Shown: positions 44,251-52,914 of the stretch, in pieces
Position numbering within the stretch: the stretch's first letter is position 1
Layout of the letters: each line of letters begins with the position of its first letter
Origin: Allomuricauda sp. CAU 1633
GTDB taxonomy: Bacteria > Bacteroidota > Bacteroidia > Flavobacteriales > Flavobacteriaceae
Direction: 5' to 3'
Length of the DNA stretch: 64,000 bases
Assembly: GCF_017313225.1 (NCBI RefSeq)
Contig: NZ_JAFLNE010000002.1
Coordinates: forward strand, 124,001 to 188,000
Position numbers and translations under genes: made by a program
Notes under the pieces: model-generated
Told to the model about the DNA's origin: nothing
Databases searched by the model: none
The model's input: the letters and a program-made list of their open reading frames with translations, nothing else

Positions 44251-45231
44251 ATGGAATACGCAGAAAACATATTGGGGACCATAGGGAACACCCCTTTGGT
44301 AAAACTGAATAAATTAACAGCGGATTTACCCTGTTTGGTCTTGGCCAAATACGAGACTTTTAACCCTGGAAATTCGGTGAAGGACCGCATGGCCCTTCAA
44401 ATGGTGGAAGATGCAGAGGCCGCAGGGATTTTGAAACCCGGCGGAACCATTATTGAGGGAACTTCGGGCAATACTGGAATGGGTTTGGCCTTGGCCGCAG
44501 TGATCAAAGGATATAAAATGATCTGTGTGATCAGTGACAAACAATCCAAGGAAAAAATGGACATTCTCAAGGCCATGGGAAGCGAGGTCCATATTTGTCC
44601 CACCGATGTGGCTCCTGACGACCCGCGTAGCTATTATTCCACCGCAAAGCGCCTGTCCACCGAAATTCCCAATTCGTGGTATGTGAACCAATATGACAAT
44701 CCAGGAAACACCAAAGCCCATTATTTGAGTACCGGCCCCGAGATTTGGAATCAGACCGATGGAAAAATAACCCATTTTGTGGTGGGTGTGGGTACGGGTG
44801 GAACCATATCGGGCGTAGGAAAGTACCTCAAAGAGAAAAATCCCAATATTAAGGTTTGGGGTGTTGATACCTATGGCTCCGTCTTTAAGAAATACCATGA
44901 GACTGGAATTTTCGATGAAAATGAGATTTACCCTTACATCACTGAAGGTATTGGGGAGGACATCTTGCCCAAGAATGTGGATTTTGACATTATTGATGGC
45001 TTTACCAAGGTAACAGACAAAGATGCTGCCATATATACGCGTCGTTTGGCTCAAGAAGAAGGCATGTTCTTGGGGAATTCCGCAGGGGCTGCCATCAAAG
45101 GATTGTTGCAATTAAAGGAACATTTCACCGAGGATGATGTGGTGGTGGTACTCTTCCATGATCATGGAAGTCGGTATGTGGGTAAAATGTTTAATGATGA
45201 TTGGATGCGGGAGAAGGGATTTATCGAGTAA
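44251..45231 (+). CDS. PLP-dependent cysteine synthase / cystathionine beta-synthase family enzyme
   Basis: 326 aa, fold type II PLP enzyme. The PLP lysine is in NPGNSVKDRMALQMV, the substrate loop is EGTSGNTGMGLALAA and the phosphate clamp is GVGTGGTISGVGKYL. The segment DDPRSYYSTAKRL is like cystathionine beta-synthases; the regulatory CBS pair is absent. It makes cysteine from O-acetylserine or cystathionine from serine. A TTG at 44221 would add ten residues; the ATG at 44251 matches the family start and follows a -7-like TATCTTTA by 5 bases. Confidence 0.9.
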   Translation: MEYAENILGTIGNTPLVKLNKLTADLPCLVLAKYETFNPGNSVKDRMALQMVEDAEAAGILKPGGTIIEGTSGNTGMGLALAAVIKGYKMICVISDKQSKEKMDILKAMGSEVHICPTDVAPDDPRSYYSTAKRLSTEIPNSWYVNQYDNPGNTKAHYLSTGPEIWNQTDGKITHFVVGVGTGGTISGVGKYLKEKNPNIKVWGVDTYGSVFKKYHETGIFDENEIYPYITEGIGEDILPKNVDFDIIDGFTKVTDKDAAIYTRRLAQEEGMFLGNSAGAAIKGLLQLKEHFTEDDVVVVLFHDHGSRYVGKMFNDDWMREKGFIE

Positions 45232-45271
45232 AATTTGATAAATTGATTCCGAAAAGCACTTAGTGCTCTAA

Positions 45272-45410
45272 CGTCAATTCGAGTGATTTTTCAGAATGAA
45301 ATGAGGAAAAATTGCCTGCCTGCGGCAAAGGCAGGTATCGAGAATGATTTTTTGGAAATTCCATACAGTTCTCGATACAAAATCCTTTCAGAATTTCACT
45401 CGAACTGACG
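45272..45410. repeat. Intergenic nested inverted-repeat element
   Basis: Outer arms CGTCAATTCGAGTGA (45272-45286) and TCACTCGAACTGACG (45396-45410) pair at 14 of 15 positions. Inner arms are TATCGAGAA (45336-45344) and TTCTCGATA (45369-45377), with an extra hairpin CCTGCC/GGCAGG (45315-45335) as in the two composite repeat blocks. It fills most of the 207-base gap after the cysteine-synthase gene and contains no open frame. Confidence 0.75.
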
Positions 45411-45438
45411 CTAATAATCAATAATTAAGATATTCAAA

Positions 45439-46749
45439 ATGATAACTATGCCAGTCAAGTACCTTTTTACCGTCTTATCCCTTTTGCTCACCGTTTCAAT
45501 TACCGCTCAAAAACTTTCCAGAACCGAGAAAAAGATTGTCGCTTCCATAGAAAGCAACAATTCTGAAGCTATTGATTTTTTAAAAAAAGTGGTGAATATC
45601 AATAGTGGTACTCTAAATGCCAAAGGGGTCAAGGAAGTGGGGATGGTCTTCAAGGATGCGTTTGACAATATTGGTTTTGAAACCAAATGGATAGAAATGC
45701 CCAGCGAGATAGGTCGAGCTGGCCATCTTTTTGCTGAAACTTCAGGTGGTAAAGGCAAAAAGCTATTGCTGATAGGGCATTTGGATACGGTTTTTGAGGA
45801 AGATAGTCCTTTCCAAACCTTTGAAATGGTCAATGATAGTATTGCGCATGCTCCTGGAGGCAATGATATGAAAGGGGGTGATGTCATTATGTTATATGCT
45901 CTAAAGGCTCTGCAAGAGAATGGTTTATTAAAGGATGCACAAATCATTGCTGCATATACAGGAGATGAAGAAAGTACCGGGAAGCCCTTGTCTATTAGTC
46001 GTAAGGATTTGGTGGATGCCGCAGAGCGAAGTGATATTGCGCTAGGTTTTGAAACTTCTACAGGATTTAATTATGCCACGGTGGCTCGAAGAGGTGCTTC
46101 TGGTTGGGAAGTGGAAGTGGAGGGGAAACGTGCCCATTCCTCCGGAATTTTTAGTGAAAACACCGGAGCTGGGGCCATTTTTGAAATCTCCCGTATCCTT
46201 CATGAATTTTATACCGATGTAAAGGGTGAAGATCTTTTGACCTTCAATCCAGGAACACTGTTGGGAGGTACTTTTGTGAATTTTGATGCGTCAACGAGTA
46301 AAGGCGATGTATTTGGAAAAACCAATGTAGTTGCCCAAAAAGCAATGGTTCGGGGAGGCCTCCGATTTATTTCCGAAGAACAAAAGGAAAGAGCAAGAGT
46401 AAAAATGCGTGAAATTGTGGACCAAAATCTGCCAATGACCTCAGCGACTATAAGTTTTACTGATAGCTATCCGGCCATGCAGCCTACCGAAGGGAATTTG
46501 CAATTGTTGGAAACCTTGAATCAGGTAAGTATGGATTTAAAACAAGGCGAAGTGTTGGCGTATGACCCAGGAAAAAGAGGAGCCGCAGATGTGTCCTTCG
46601 TGGCCCAATATGTAGACTGTTTGGATGGTTTGGGAACCATGGGCTCCAATGCACACACTCCAGAGGAAACCGTTAATTTAAACACCATCGAAGCCTTGAC
46701 CAAACGTACCGCTATCTTGATTTATAGATTGATAAATACCAATTTATGA
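45439..46749 (+). CDS. Secreted M20-family metallopeptidase (glutamate carboxypeptidase-like)
   Basis: 436 aa with a signal peptide (MPVKYLFTVLSLLLTVSITAQ, after a possible earlier ATG). Di-zinc motifs are LLLIGHLDTVFEED (His, Asp), PGGNDMKGGDVIM, YTGDEESTGKP (catalytic Glu and ligand) and the late His in MGSNAHTPEETV; a dimerisation domain lies at about 215-330. It cleaves C-terminal residues or amide bonds in the periplasm. Its stop overlaps the next ATG (ATGA), so the two genes are coupled. Confidence 0.87.
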   Translation: MITMPVKYLFTVLSLLLTVSITAQKLSRTEKKIVASIESNNSEAIDFLKKVVNINSGTLNAKGVKEVGMVFKDAFDNIGFETKWIEMPSEIGRAGHLFAETSGGKGKKLLLIGHLDTVFEEDSPFQTFEMVNDSIAHAPGGNDMKGGDVIMLYALKALQENGLLKDAQIIAAYTGDEESTGKPLSISRKDLVDAAERSDIALGFETSTGFNYATVARRGASGWEVEVEGKRAHSSGIFSENTGAGAIFEISRILHEFYTDVKGEDLLTFNPGTLLGGTFVNFDASTSKGDVFGKTNVVAQKAMVRGGLRFISEEQKERARVKMREIVDQNLPMTSATISFTDSYPAMQPTEGNLQLLETLNQVSMDLKQGEVLAYDPGKRGAADVSFVAQYVDCLDGLGTMGSNAHTPEETVNLNTIEALTKRTAILIYRLINTNL

Positions 46750-47519
46750 TAGAGCTAAAAAGTGAAAATGCCACGGTTGGTATTGATGCTGGGGAATTGG
46801 TAAGTTTTGAGGTGAACGGGCATGAATTTATCCACCAAAAGGGGAGTCCAGGCTGGCGAAGTTCAGATACGGAAATGTTTCCCATTATCGGTCCGGTAAA
46901 TGAGGCAGGTTTTAATGTTCAAGTACCAAGGGGCAATGCGGTTCAAGACCAGCATGGATTGCTACGGGAGTTGGAATATGAACTGAAGTCCCAAACCGAG
47001 GATTCGGCGGTTTTTACAAAGAACTATAAAGCGGGAACTCCAATAAAGAATTCCAAGTATCCTGATAAATCTCCCAAACAATGGCTCATGTGGCCCTATA
47101 GTTTTGGCTTTGAAAAATCATTTTCCTTGAAGAATCAAACCTTGGAGGTTACATTTACCGTTTCTGGGGAAAGGGACATGCCCTTTATGTTGGGATACCA
47201 CCCCGCCTTTAAACTTCATTCCAACACTCCCGCCATAATTGCCAAGCAACAAGAGATTTCTTTAAATGAGGTCTTGGAAGTGGGCAGTAGAGCCCTTCAA
47301 GTGGAAAATTGCACCTCCATCACGCTAAAAGATGATAAAGATATTACTATCGAGACCGAAGGTTTTGGTCATTTTATGTGTTGGACCCAGGTTAGGAACA
47401 TGGTCTGTATTGAGCCCATCTCGTTTTATCCGTATGCTGTTGAACAACGGGGCCTATATCATGGTTTTCAGCATTTAGGGGATGAAGATGCCATCTTTAA
47501 GGTGATATTGAGAGGTTGA
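46746..47519 (+). CDS. Aldose 1-epimerase family protein (LacX-like)
   Basis: 257 aa beta-sandwich of the galactose-mutarotase superfamily. Conserved parts are FEVNGHEFIHQ, EMFPIIGPVNEAGFNVQVPR, the His in QDQHGLLRE, MLGYHPAFKL (second His) and VCIEPISFYP (catalytic Glu). The natural sugar is unknown. It is translationally coupled to the M20 peptidase gene. Confidence 0.85.
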   Translation: MIELKSENATVGIDAGELVSFEVNGHEFIHQKGSPGWRSSDTEMFPIIGPVNEAGFNVQVPRGNAVQDQHGLLRELEYELKSQTEDSAVFTKNYKAGTPIKNSKYPDKSPKQWLMWPYSFGFEKSFSLKNQTLEVTFTVSGERDMPFMLGYHPAFKLHSNTPAIIAKQQEISLNEVLEVGSRALQVENCTSITLKDDKDITIETEGFGHFMCWTQVRNMVCIEPISFYPYAVEQRGLYHGFQHLGDEDAIFKVILRG

Positions 47520-47705
47520 TTATCGAAAATGTTTCAAAATTCATGATTTTCTAACATTGCGTAAACTTTTTCTTACTAAATTAGAAATGAGAAAGTATGG
47601 CCGTTCCATCGGTTTTGCTGTTCAACGCACTTTTAAAAGGAAATAATAGGAATTCTAAACCAAGGATTCTGGTGTCGGGGCTACATAACCAAAACCAATC
47701 CAATT

Positions 47706-47804
47706 ATGGAAATCATACTTCCCTATATTGTAGTAGTTGCCCTGATTATTGTCTTTTGGATAGCCTTTGTGATACGAATGTATCGGAAGATAAAAGGGCT
47801 ATAG
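47706..47804 (+). CDS. 32-residue single-helix membrane microprotein (candidate)
   Basis: MEIILPYIVVVALIIVFWIA followed by FVIRMYRKIKGL: one hydrophobic helix, then a basic cytoplasmic tail following the positive-inside rule. It lies on the plus strand after the epimerase gene and overlaps the end of the convergent exonuclease gene by 6 bases. It is short and unsupported by a family, so it is only a candidate. Confidence 0.4.
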   Translation: MEIILPYIVVVALIIVFWIAFVIRMYRKIKGL

Positions 47805-49160
47805 CACAAAAGACTCCAATTTGGGCAAAAGGGATTCCACAATGCGTTGGGCTTCCAAGGTATTTTTTTGCGGAATGATGAAAGATTCAATATCCTCCAA
47901 AGTGGACACTGCCATTTCTTGGTCTATAAATCCATACCCTTTATAAACCCCTTCCGAAATTAAAACTACAGCCTGCTCATTAGCATTCCTTCCTTTTTCG
48001 CGTATGACTCTCACCTCAGATTCCAAAGATTTCATGGCTGAAATGGCCGTCTTTACTTTTTCATTGTAGCTTTCAACAGGTTCTTCTGATTTACAAACTC
48101 CCTCACAAGAGGTGATTCTGTGGTGCGAACATGCTCCATTGGTCTGCTGCAAATGGCAATACTTGGGGCATAACGCAAAATTTTTGCACATTTCCTCCAA
48201 ATAGGCTCTACAATCGGTTTGGTTGTAAAATACTTTTATAGGATTGGGGATACCCTTTAGGGTATTGTATGCCAAATGAATGATGCCGTTTCTATCCTCA
48301 TAGTTAAAAATGGCATATTGTTTCAGCGTTCGTTTTTGAGCGCGATTGTATAGTGGAAACAATCGTTTAATTTCAGCGGATTCCATAAGCAGTGCCACCA
48401 ACTCACTTCCTGAAAGTTTAAAATCAATATCTGAGGTTTCGCTGCACATTTGGGTTTCTTTGATGCTCTTGTCATAAAAATGGCCCAACACCCTTTTTTT
48501 TAGATTGATGGCCTTGCCCACATAAATGATTTCTCCTTGCTGATTTTTAAAATAATAGATACCCGGTTTTGGCGGAATTTTATCAAAAACTGATTTGGGC
48601 AAATGTGGTGGCAAGGTGGCCTCCTGACTTCGGGCATTCAAAAACTTTTGAAAAATGGGTTCTGCATTGGGGGTGTTCAACAATTTTTGAAACAGCAGGG
48701 TGGTAGCGTGGGCATCTCCCCGGGCACGGTGCCTATCCGTCAATGGAATCTGTACTGCCGAACAGAGTTTACCCAAACTGTAGGAGCGTAGTCCGGGAAT
48801 CAATTTTCGGGACAAACGGACAGTGCAGAGTTTTTTTCGGGTAAAATCGACCCCAATTTGGTGAAATTCTTCCTTGATTACCCCATAATCAAAATTCACG
48901 GCATGGGCCACAAAGACACATCCCTCGGTAATGTCTTGGATGGGTTTTGAAATTTCTTGAAAGGTCGGTGCATCCTTCACCATATCATCATCAATCCCAG
49001 TAAGTCCCGTGATAAAATAAGGAATGGGACATTGTGGATTCACCAAAGAGGTAAATTCGTCCACAATTTGATCTTCATCTAACTTAAAAATGGATATTTC
49101 GGTGATTTTGTTCCCCTTTATGCCATTTCCAGTGGTCTCTATGTCGATTATGGTGTACAA
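47799..49160 (-). CDS. DnaQ-like exonuclease fused to a GIY-YIG nuclease domain
   Basis: 453 aa. Residues 1 to about 165 form a DEDDh 3'-5' exonuclease: DIETTG (Asp6, Glu8), HAVNFDYGV (Asp91) and HRARGDAHAT (His144, Asp149). Residues about 198-275 form a GIY-YIG domain like that of UvrC/Cho (GIYYFKNQQGEIIYVGKAIN, RVLGHFYD). The C-terminal part carries a cysteine cluster (KNFALCPKYCHLQQTNGACS, SCEGVC) like the UvrC metal site. It is probably a DNA repair nuclease; the fusion is known from other bacteria. It is a single gene. Confidence 0.88.
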   Translation of the reverse strand: MYTIIDIETTGNGIKGNKITEISIFKLDEDQIVDEFTSLVNPQCPIPYFITGLTGIDDDMVKDAPTFQEISKPIQDITEGCVFVAHAVNFDYGVIKEEFHQIGVDFTRKKLCTVRLSRKLIPGLRSYSLGKLCSAVQIPLTDRHRARGDAHATTLLFQKLLNTPNAEPIFQKFLNARSQEATLPPHLPKSVFDKIPPKPGIYYFKNQQGEIIYVGKAINLKKRVLGHFYDKSIKETQMCSETSDIDFKLSGSELVALLMESAEIKRLFPLYNRAQKRTLKQYAIFNYEDRNGIIHLAYNTLKGIPNPIKVFYNQTDCRAYLEEMCKNFALCPKYCHLQQTNGACSHHRITSCEGVCKSEEPVESYNEKVKTAISAMKSLESEVRVIREKGRNANEQAVVLISEGVYKGYGFIDQEMAVSTLEDIESFIIPQKNTLEAQRIVESLLPKLESFVL

Positions 49161-49225
49161 GCTTCCAAAAAGTTCAGGGCATTAAAGTTAGAACTTTTTC
49201 GAACTACATCATAAGGTTGGAAAGC

Positions 49226-51643
49226 TTAGCCTTGGTTATTGTTTTCCTGGCGGGCCCTGTTCATTTCTTCCTGGATTTCAGACTGTCTTCTTCGAACGGG
49301 CTGTACGGATTGTTTACCAAATCGCCATGAAACCGAAAGGGTGGCATAGCGCGTATCACGGTAACTGGTGAAGGTATCATCCAAATTGCCAAATTGGGTT
49401 CTTCCAGTGGGGTATTGGTTCCAGAAAATATCATTGATATTGAACCGAAGCGTCATGGTATCGTTGAATAGATTTTTTTGAAGTCCCAGTGAAAAGGACG
49501 AGATGGTTTGTGCTTTGGTGATGGTAGCGTAGTGAGGAAACAAATAAAAAGCCCCAGCCTGAAGTCGGTATCCCTTTCCGAGACCAAAACTGTGGTTGGT
49601 GTTGAGGCTGACCACGGGATTGTTTCGGTCAAAATCAAACCCATTGATTTCTCCATCAAAATCGTTGAGCGAAGCGTTAAGGTTCCAGTTACTTTGCCAC
49701 CAATTACTGAATTTGATGGGTAGACTGGCTACTAAGGAATAACTCTTTAAATTGGCAATATTGATGGGTCGCACAACAACAACCTCTTCATCACCATCAC
49801 GAATAATGGCCATGGTAAGGACATCTTCGGTATAGCCCACATTAAATGCAAAATAATACCGCTGTTTAAAGGTGTAATTTACCTCGCTCACCCATGTAAA
49901 CTGGGGTTGCAGATATGGATTCCCTTCACGATAGGTATTGGTGTTCACAAAGGTTCGGAAAGGGTTCAACTGTGCATACCCAGGTCTGTCGATTCTCCTC
50001 CCTGCGGATAGCCCCAATGCATGATTTTCGTTAAAGGTATAGTTGTAAGAAGCTGTTGGGAACAAGTTCAAATAATCCTGCTCATTGATGGTATTAGTGG
50101 TAATCTGGTTTCCGGTTAGGGTGGTGTTTTCGGCGCGTAGTCCAAACTGTGCATTCCATTTTTCGCGGTTGAGGTTGTAGCTCACATAAGCTGCATAAAT
50201 GTCTTCATCGTAGATGAAATGGTTGCTCAAATTAGTGTTGGGCGTGATAACCCCGTTGTTGTCGTTGACATATGCTAGGTCATTGTCGGATTTCACCCAG
50301 GTATTTTTCCAACCTGCTTCAAATCTATCCCCATTTTCCAAAGTGAGTTCATAATCCAAAGTAAGCCCAGTAAGGTTTAAATAGCCATCAATATCGCCTA
50401 AAAGAATGTCTTGAGCAGTGGTATTATCTTCGAAGAATTCAAAGTTCGAAACAAACCTCTGGTCGGACCAATTGCTGTAACGCGCATGATCAAAATTAAA
50501 GGTCAGTATGCTTTTATCGGTAAACGAATGCCTAGCATTAAAATTGGCGGTGAGTTGGTTCCATTCTGAGTTGATATTGGTATCGGTGTTTTCTTCTGAA
50601 ATCAATTCCCGGTCTGTATTGTAACCCAATATATTGCTGGTGGAAATATTCTTATTGCCATTATTGAGACCGGTGAAGAGGACACCAAGGGTGGTTTTTT
50701 CACTAGCCGTAAAATCCAGACCCAATCGTCCCGTATGCATTTTTAAAGGAAGTTCAAAGTCATTTTGAAGGTCGTAATAGCCCATGGGTTGGTCTCCGTC
50801 CAAAAAAGTCCGATCAATGACAATTTCTTGGTATTGGTTTCTGTCGGTATAGGAATATTGGCCGTAGAGGTTGAATTTTTCGGTTCGGTGGTTAAAGTCC
50901 ACAGAACTGTTCCAACGGAAATACCGACCGTACCCTGGACTTAAGGTCAAACTGCCATTCGTACCATAAAGTTTCCCCTTTTTGGTCACAATATTGATGA
51001 TTCCCGCATTACCCTGTGCTTCATACCGTACAGAGGGATTGGTGATAATCTCTACCTTTTCAATATTGGAAGAAGGAAGACTTCGCAAAAGATTGGCCAA
51101 TTGCTCTCCCTGTAAGCGGGTATCCTTTCCATCAACATAGATGCGGACCCCGGTTCGGCCACTGAGGGATATATTATCGTCTTGATCTACGATTACCCCG
51201 GGTGCCTTCTCCAGAATTTCCATGGTGGAATTACCGGTGTTTACGATGCTGTTTTCAATATTAAGAACGAGTTTATCTTGTTCCTTTTGGATAAAAGGCT
51301 TTTGGGCGACCACAGCAACCTCTTGCAACTCTTGAGCCTGATCTTCCAAAGGAATGTCTCCCAGATTAGTCGTGGATAAATCCGAAATTACCTTGGCCTT
51401 GTATCCCACATAAGAAATGGACAAAAAAGAATTCTCTGGTTGTTTTATATCGATGTTGAACAAACCATCCGCATCGGTGATGGCACCTTTGATAAGGGTG
51501 GAATCGGTTTCACTCATAGCCACCACATTGGCAAAAGCAATCGCCTCACCATTGGAGTCCACTATTTTTCCTTTAAAAGCAGTTTGTGCATGTGCTTGGC
51601 CGACCATTAGAATGAACAGTAGCCCTAAGAATTTTTTGATCAT
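49226..51643 (-). CDS. Outer-membrane beta-barrel receptor (TonB-receptor-like, OMP_b-brl_3)
   Basis: 805 aa. Signal peptide MIKKFLGLLFILMVGQAHAQ, a carboxypeptidase-like regulatory domain (KIVDSNGEAIAFANVVAMSE, LSISYVGYKAKV), a plug-like domain (EILEKAPGVIVDQDDNISLS, GVRIYVDGKD, IEKVEIITNPSVRYEAQG) and a long C-terminal barrel. Its tail is Gln/Asn-rich (EEMNRARQENNNQG). Substrate unknown. It follows the LytS/LytTR genes on the same strand, separated by a hairpin. Confidence 0.87.
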   Translation of the reverse strand: MIKKFLGLLFILMVGQAHAQTAFKGKIVDSNGEAIAFANVVAMSETDSTLIKGAITDADGLFNIDIKQPENSFLSISYVGYKAKVISDLSTTNLGDIPLEDQAQELQEVAVVAQKPFIQKEQDKLVLNIENSIVNTGNSTMEILEKAPGVIVDQDDNISLSGRTGVRIYVDGKDTRLQGEQLANLLRSLPSSNIEKVEIITNPSVRYEAQGNAGIINIVTKKGKLYGTNGSLTLSPGYGRYFRWNSSVDFNHRTEKFNLYGQYSYTDRNQYQEIVIDRTFLDGDQPMGYYDLQNDFELPLKMHTGRLGLDFTASEKTTLGVLFTGLNNGNKNISTSNILGYNTDRELISEENTDTNINSEWNQLTANFNARHSFTDKSILTFNFDHARYSNWSDQRFVSNFEFFEDNTTAQDILLGDIDGYLNLTGLTLDYELTLENGDRFEAGWKNTWVKSDNDLAYVNDNNGVITPNTNLSNHFIYDEDIYAAYVSYNLNREKWNAQFGLRAENTTLTGNQITTNTINEQDYLNLFPTASYNYTFNENHALGLSAGRRIDRPGYAQLNPFRTFVNTNTYREGNPYLQPQFTWVSEVNYTFKQRYYFAFNVGYTEDVLTMAIIRDGDEEVVVVRPINIANLKSYSLVASLPIKFSNWWQSNWNLNASLNDFDGEINGFDFDRNNPVVSLNTNHSFGLGKGYRLQAGAFYLFPHYATITKAQTISSFSLGLQKNLFNDTMTLRFNINDIFWNQYPTGRTQFGNLDDTFTSYRDTRYATLSVSWRFGKQSVQPVRRRQSEIQEEMNRARQENNNQG

Positions 51644-51665
51644 AAGTTGGTATCAATAAGAACTA

Positions 51666-51688
51666 AAGCCAACTTAAAAAGTTGGCTT
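51666..51688 (-). terminator. Hairpin between the histidine-kinase gene and the receptor gene
   Basis: AAGCCAACTT and AAGTTGGCTT form a perfect 10-bp stem with a 3-base loop, about 23 bases upstream of the receptor ATG. On the minus strand it is followed by a weak T-rich stretch (TTTAGTTCTTATT). It may terminate the two-component operon, attenuate the receptor gene, or protect its 5' end. Confidence 0.5.
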
Positions 51689-51828
51689 AAGCATAAATCA
51701 TCAAACAAAACCATCGTTTTGAAAACAACGCTAAAATCTGATTTTAGGGCGTAGTTTGTTCAGAATTGATTTAATTCCATACGTATTTGATGTGAATCCC
51801 TTGAATACTGCATCGGATGTTCTGTGGC

Positions 51829-52914
51829 TCAGCTATAGGGAATGATTATGATGGTCCTAACCCCGTTGGACATGTTCTCAAAATGGAAGTCGGACTTACC
51901 ATGATAAAGTGCCTGTAGCCGTTCTTTAATATTGATAATGCCAATACCGCTATTGGAATAAATGGGATATTTGGGTAATTTTTTACCGTTGTTCTCCACG
52001 GAAAGCTCTATGGAATCCCCATGCTTTGCTATGGATAAATGGATGCGAAGCTTCTTGTTTTTTTGTGAAAATCCATGTTTTATGGAGTTTTCAATGATGG
52101 GCTGAATCAATAATCGTGGTATCTGTTTGTGCAGCAAAGATTCTTCAACTTGTTTGGTAATGACCAAATCTTCCTGAAACCGCTGTTTTAAAATATTGGT
52201 GTAGTAGTCCAAAATTTCCAACTCCTCCCGAACTGTAATGAAGTTTTTATCGTCTATGCTTAAGAATTTTCGCAACAGAAAACTGATGTCGGCCACCATG
52301 TCCTGAGCCGCATCGGGGTTGTTGGGGATAAGGCTGGAAATACTGTTGAGCGTATTGAACAAAAAATGAGGGTTGAGCTGACTTTCCAAGGTCTTTAATT
52401 TAAACTTGATCAAACTGTTCTCCAAAACTTTGTTCCGAATTTCCTGATCTTTGATTTGCTGCAGATAGAAATAGGCATAAATGATCAACGTCATGGAGCT
52501 GTACAACAAAATGTTGGTGGTAACATTGAAGAAAAAGGTGTGGGTCACCTTTTCAAAGAAAGCAAAATTGGCATTGATCATGGAATAATCCAAAATCATG
52601 GGCGAGATAAACCCTACCAGATAACTTATTATGATGCTCAGTACAATGTGTAGGGGAATAATCTTAATCCAGGCCACTCGTTTTAACAATAGATATTTGG
52701 TGAGCAACGAAACGGAGCACATGTACAGCAGTACAAAGGCCCAATCGATAAAGCTTACCAAGGCCAGGCCGGTGAGGTCATCCGTAACCCTTCGCGGTCC
52801 ACTGTACAAAAAGTAAAACCCCCTTAAAAATTCAACGAGCGCTATAAAAGTGTAGAAGACCACCAGATAAATGATCAGCCGCTTTTCGCTGTATTTTTTT
52901 ATGATATTCAGCAT
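51829..52914 (-). CDS. LytS-type sensor histidine kinase
   Basis: 361 aa. Four membrane helices (about 14-150) are followed by a coiled linker, the His-kinase domain with LESQLNPHFLFNTLNSISSL (phospho-accepting His), the N-box PIIENSIKHGFSQ and the ATP-lid motif NSGIGIINIKERLQALY. It lacks a separate periplasmic sensor, as is typical of this short class. Its start overlaps the stop of the LytTR gene (TAATG), so the pair is one operon. Confidence 0.92.
   Translation of the reverse strand: MLNIIKKYSEKRLIIYLVVFYTFIALVEFLRGFYFLYSGPRRVTDDLTGLALVSFIDWAFVLLYMCSVSLLTKYLLLKRVAWIKIIPLHIVLSIIISYLVGFISPMILDYSMINANFAFFEKVTHTFFFNVTTNILLYSSMTLIIYAYFYLQQIKDQEIRNKVLENSLIKFKLKTLESQLNPHFLFNTLNSISSLIPNNPDAAQDMVADISFLLRKFLSIDDKNFITVREELEILDYYTNILKQRFQEDLVITKQVEESLLHKQIPRLLIQPIIENSIKHGFSQKNKKLRIHLSIAKHGDSIELSVENNGKKLPKYPIYSNSGIGIINIKERLQALYHGKSDFHFENMSNGVRTIIIIPYS

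Noticed and set aside
44326..45111. 261-residue minus-strand frame opposite the cysteine-synthase-like gene
   Set aside because: Fully antisense to a conserved PLP enzyme with intact motifs.
47587..47646. 19-codon frame MRKYGRSIGFAVQRTFKRK
   Set aside because: Too short and without conserved features; the neighbouring 32-codon membrane frame is the better candidate.
47597..47878. 93-residue plus-strand frame after the epimerase gene
   Set aside because: Composition is not protein-like; it overlaps both the microprotein candidate in another frame and the exonuclease gene.
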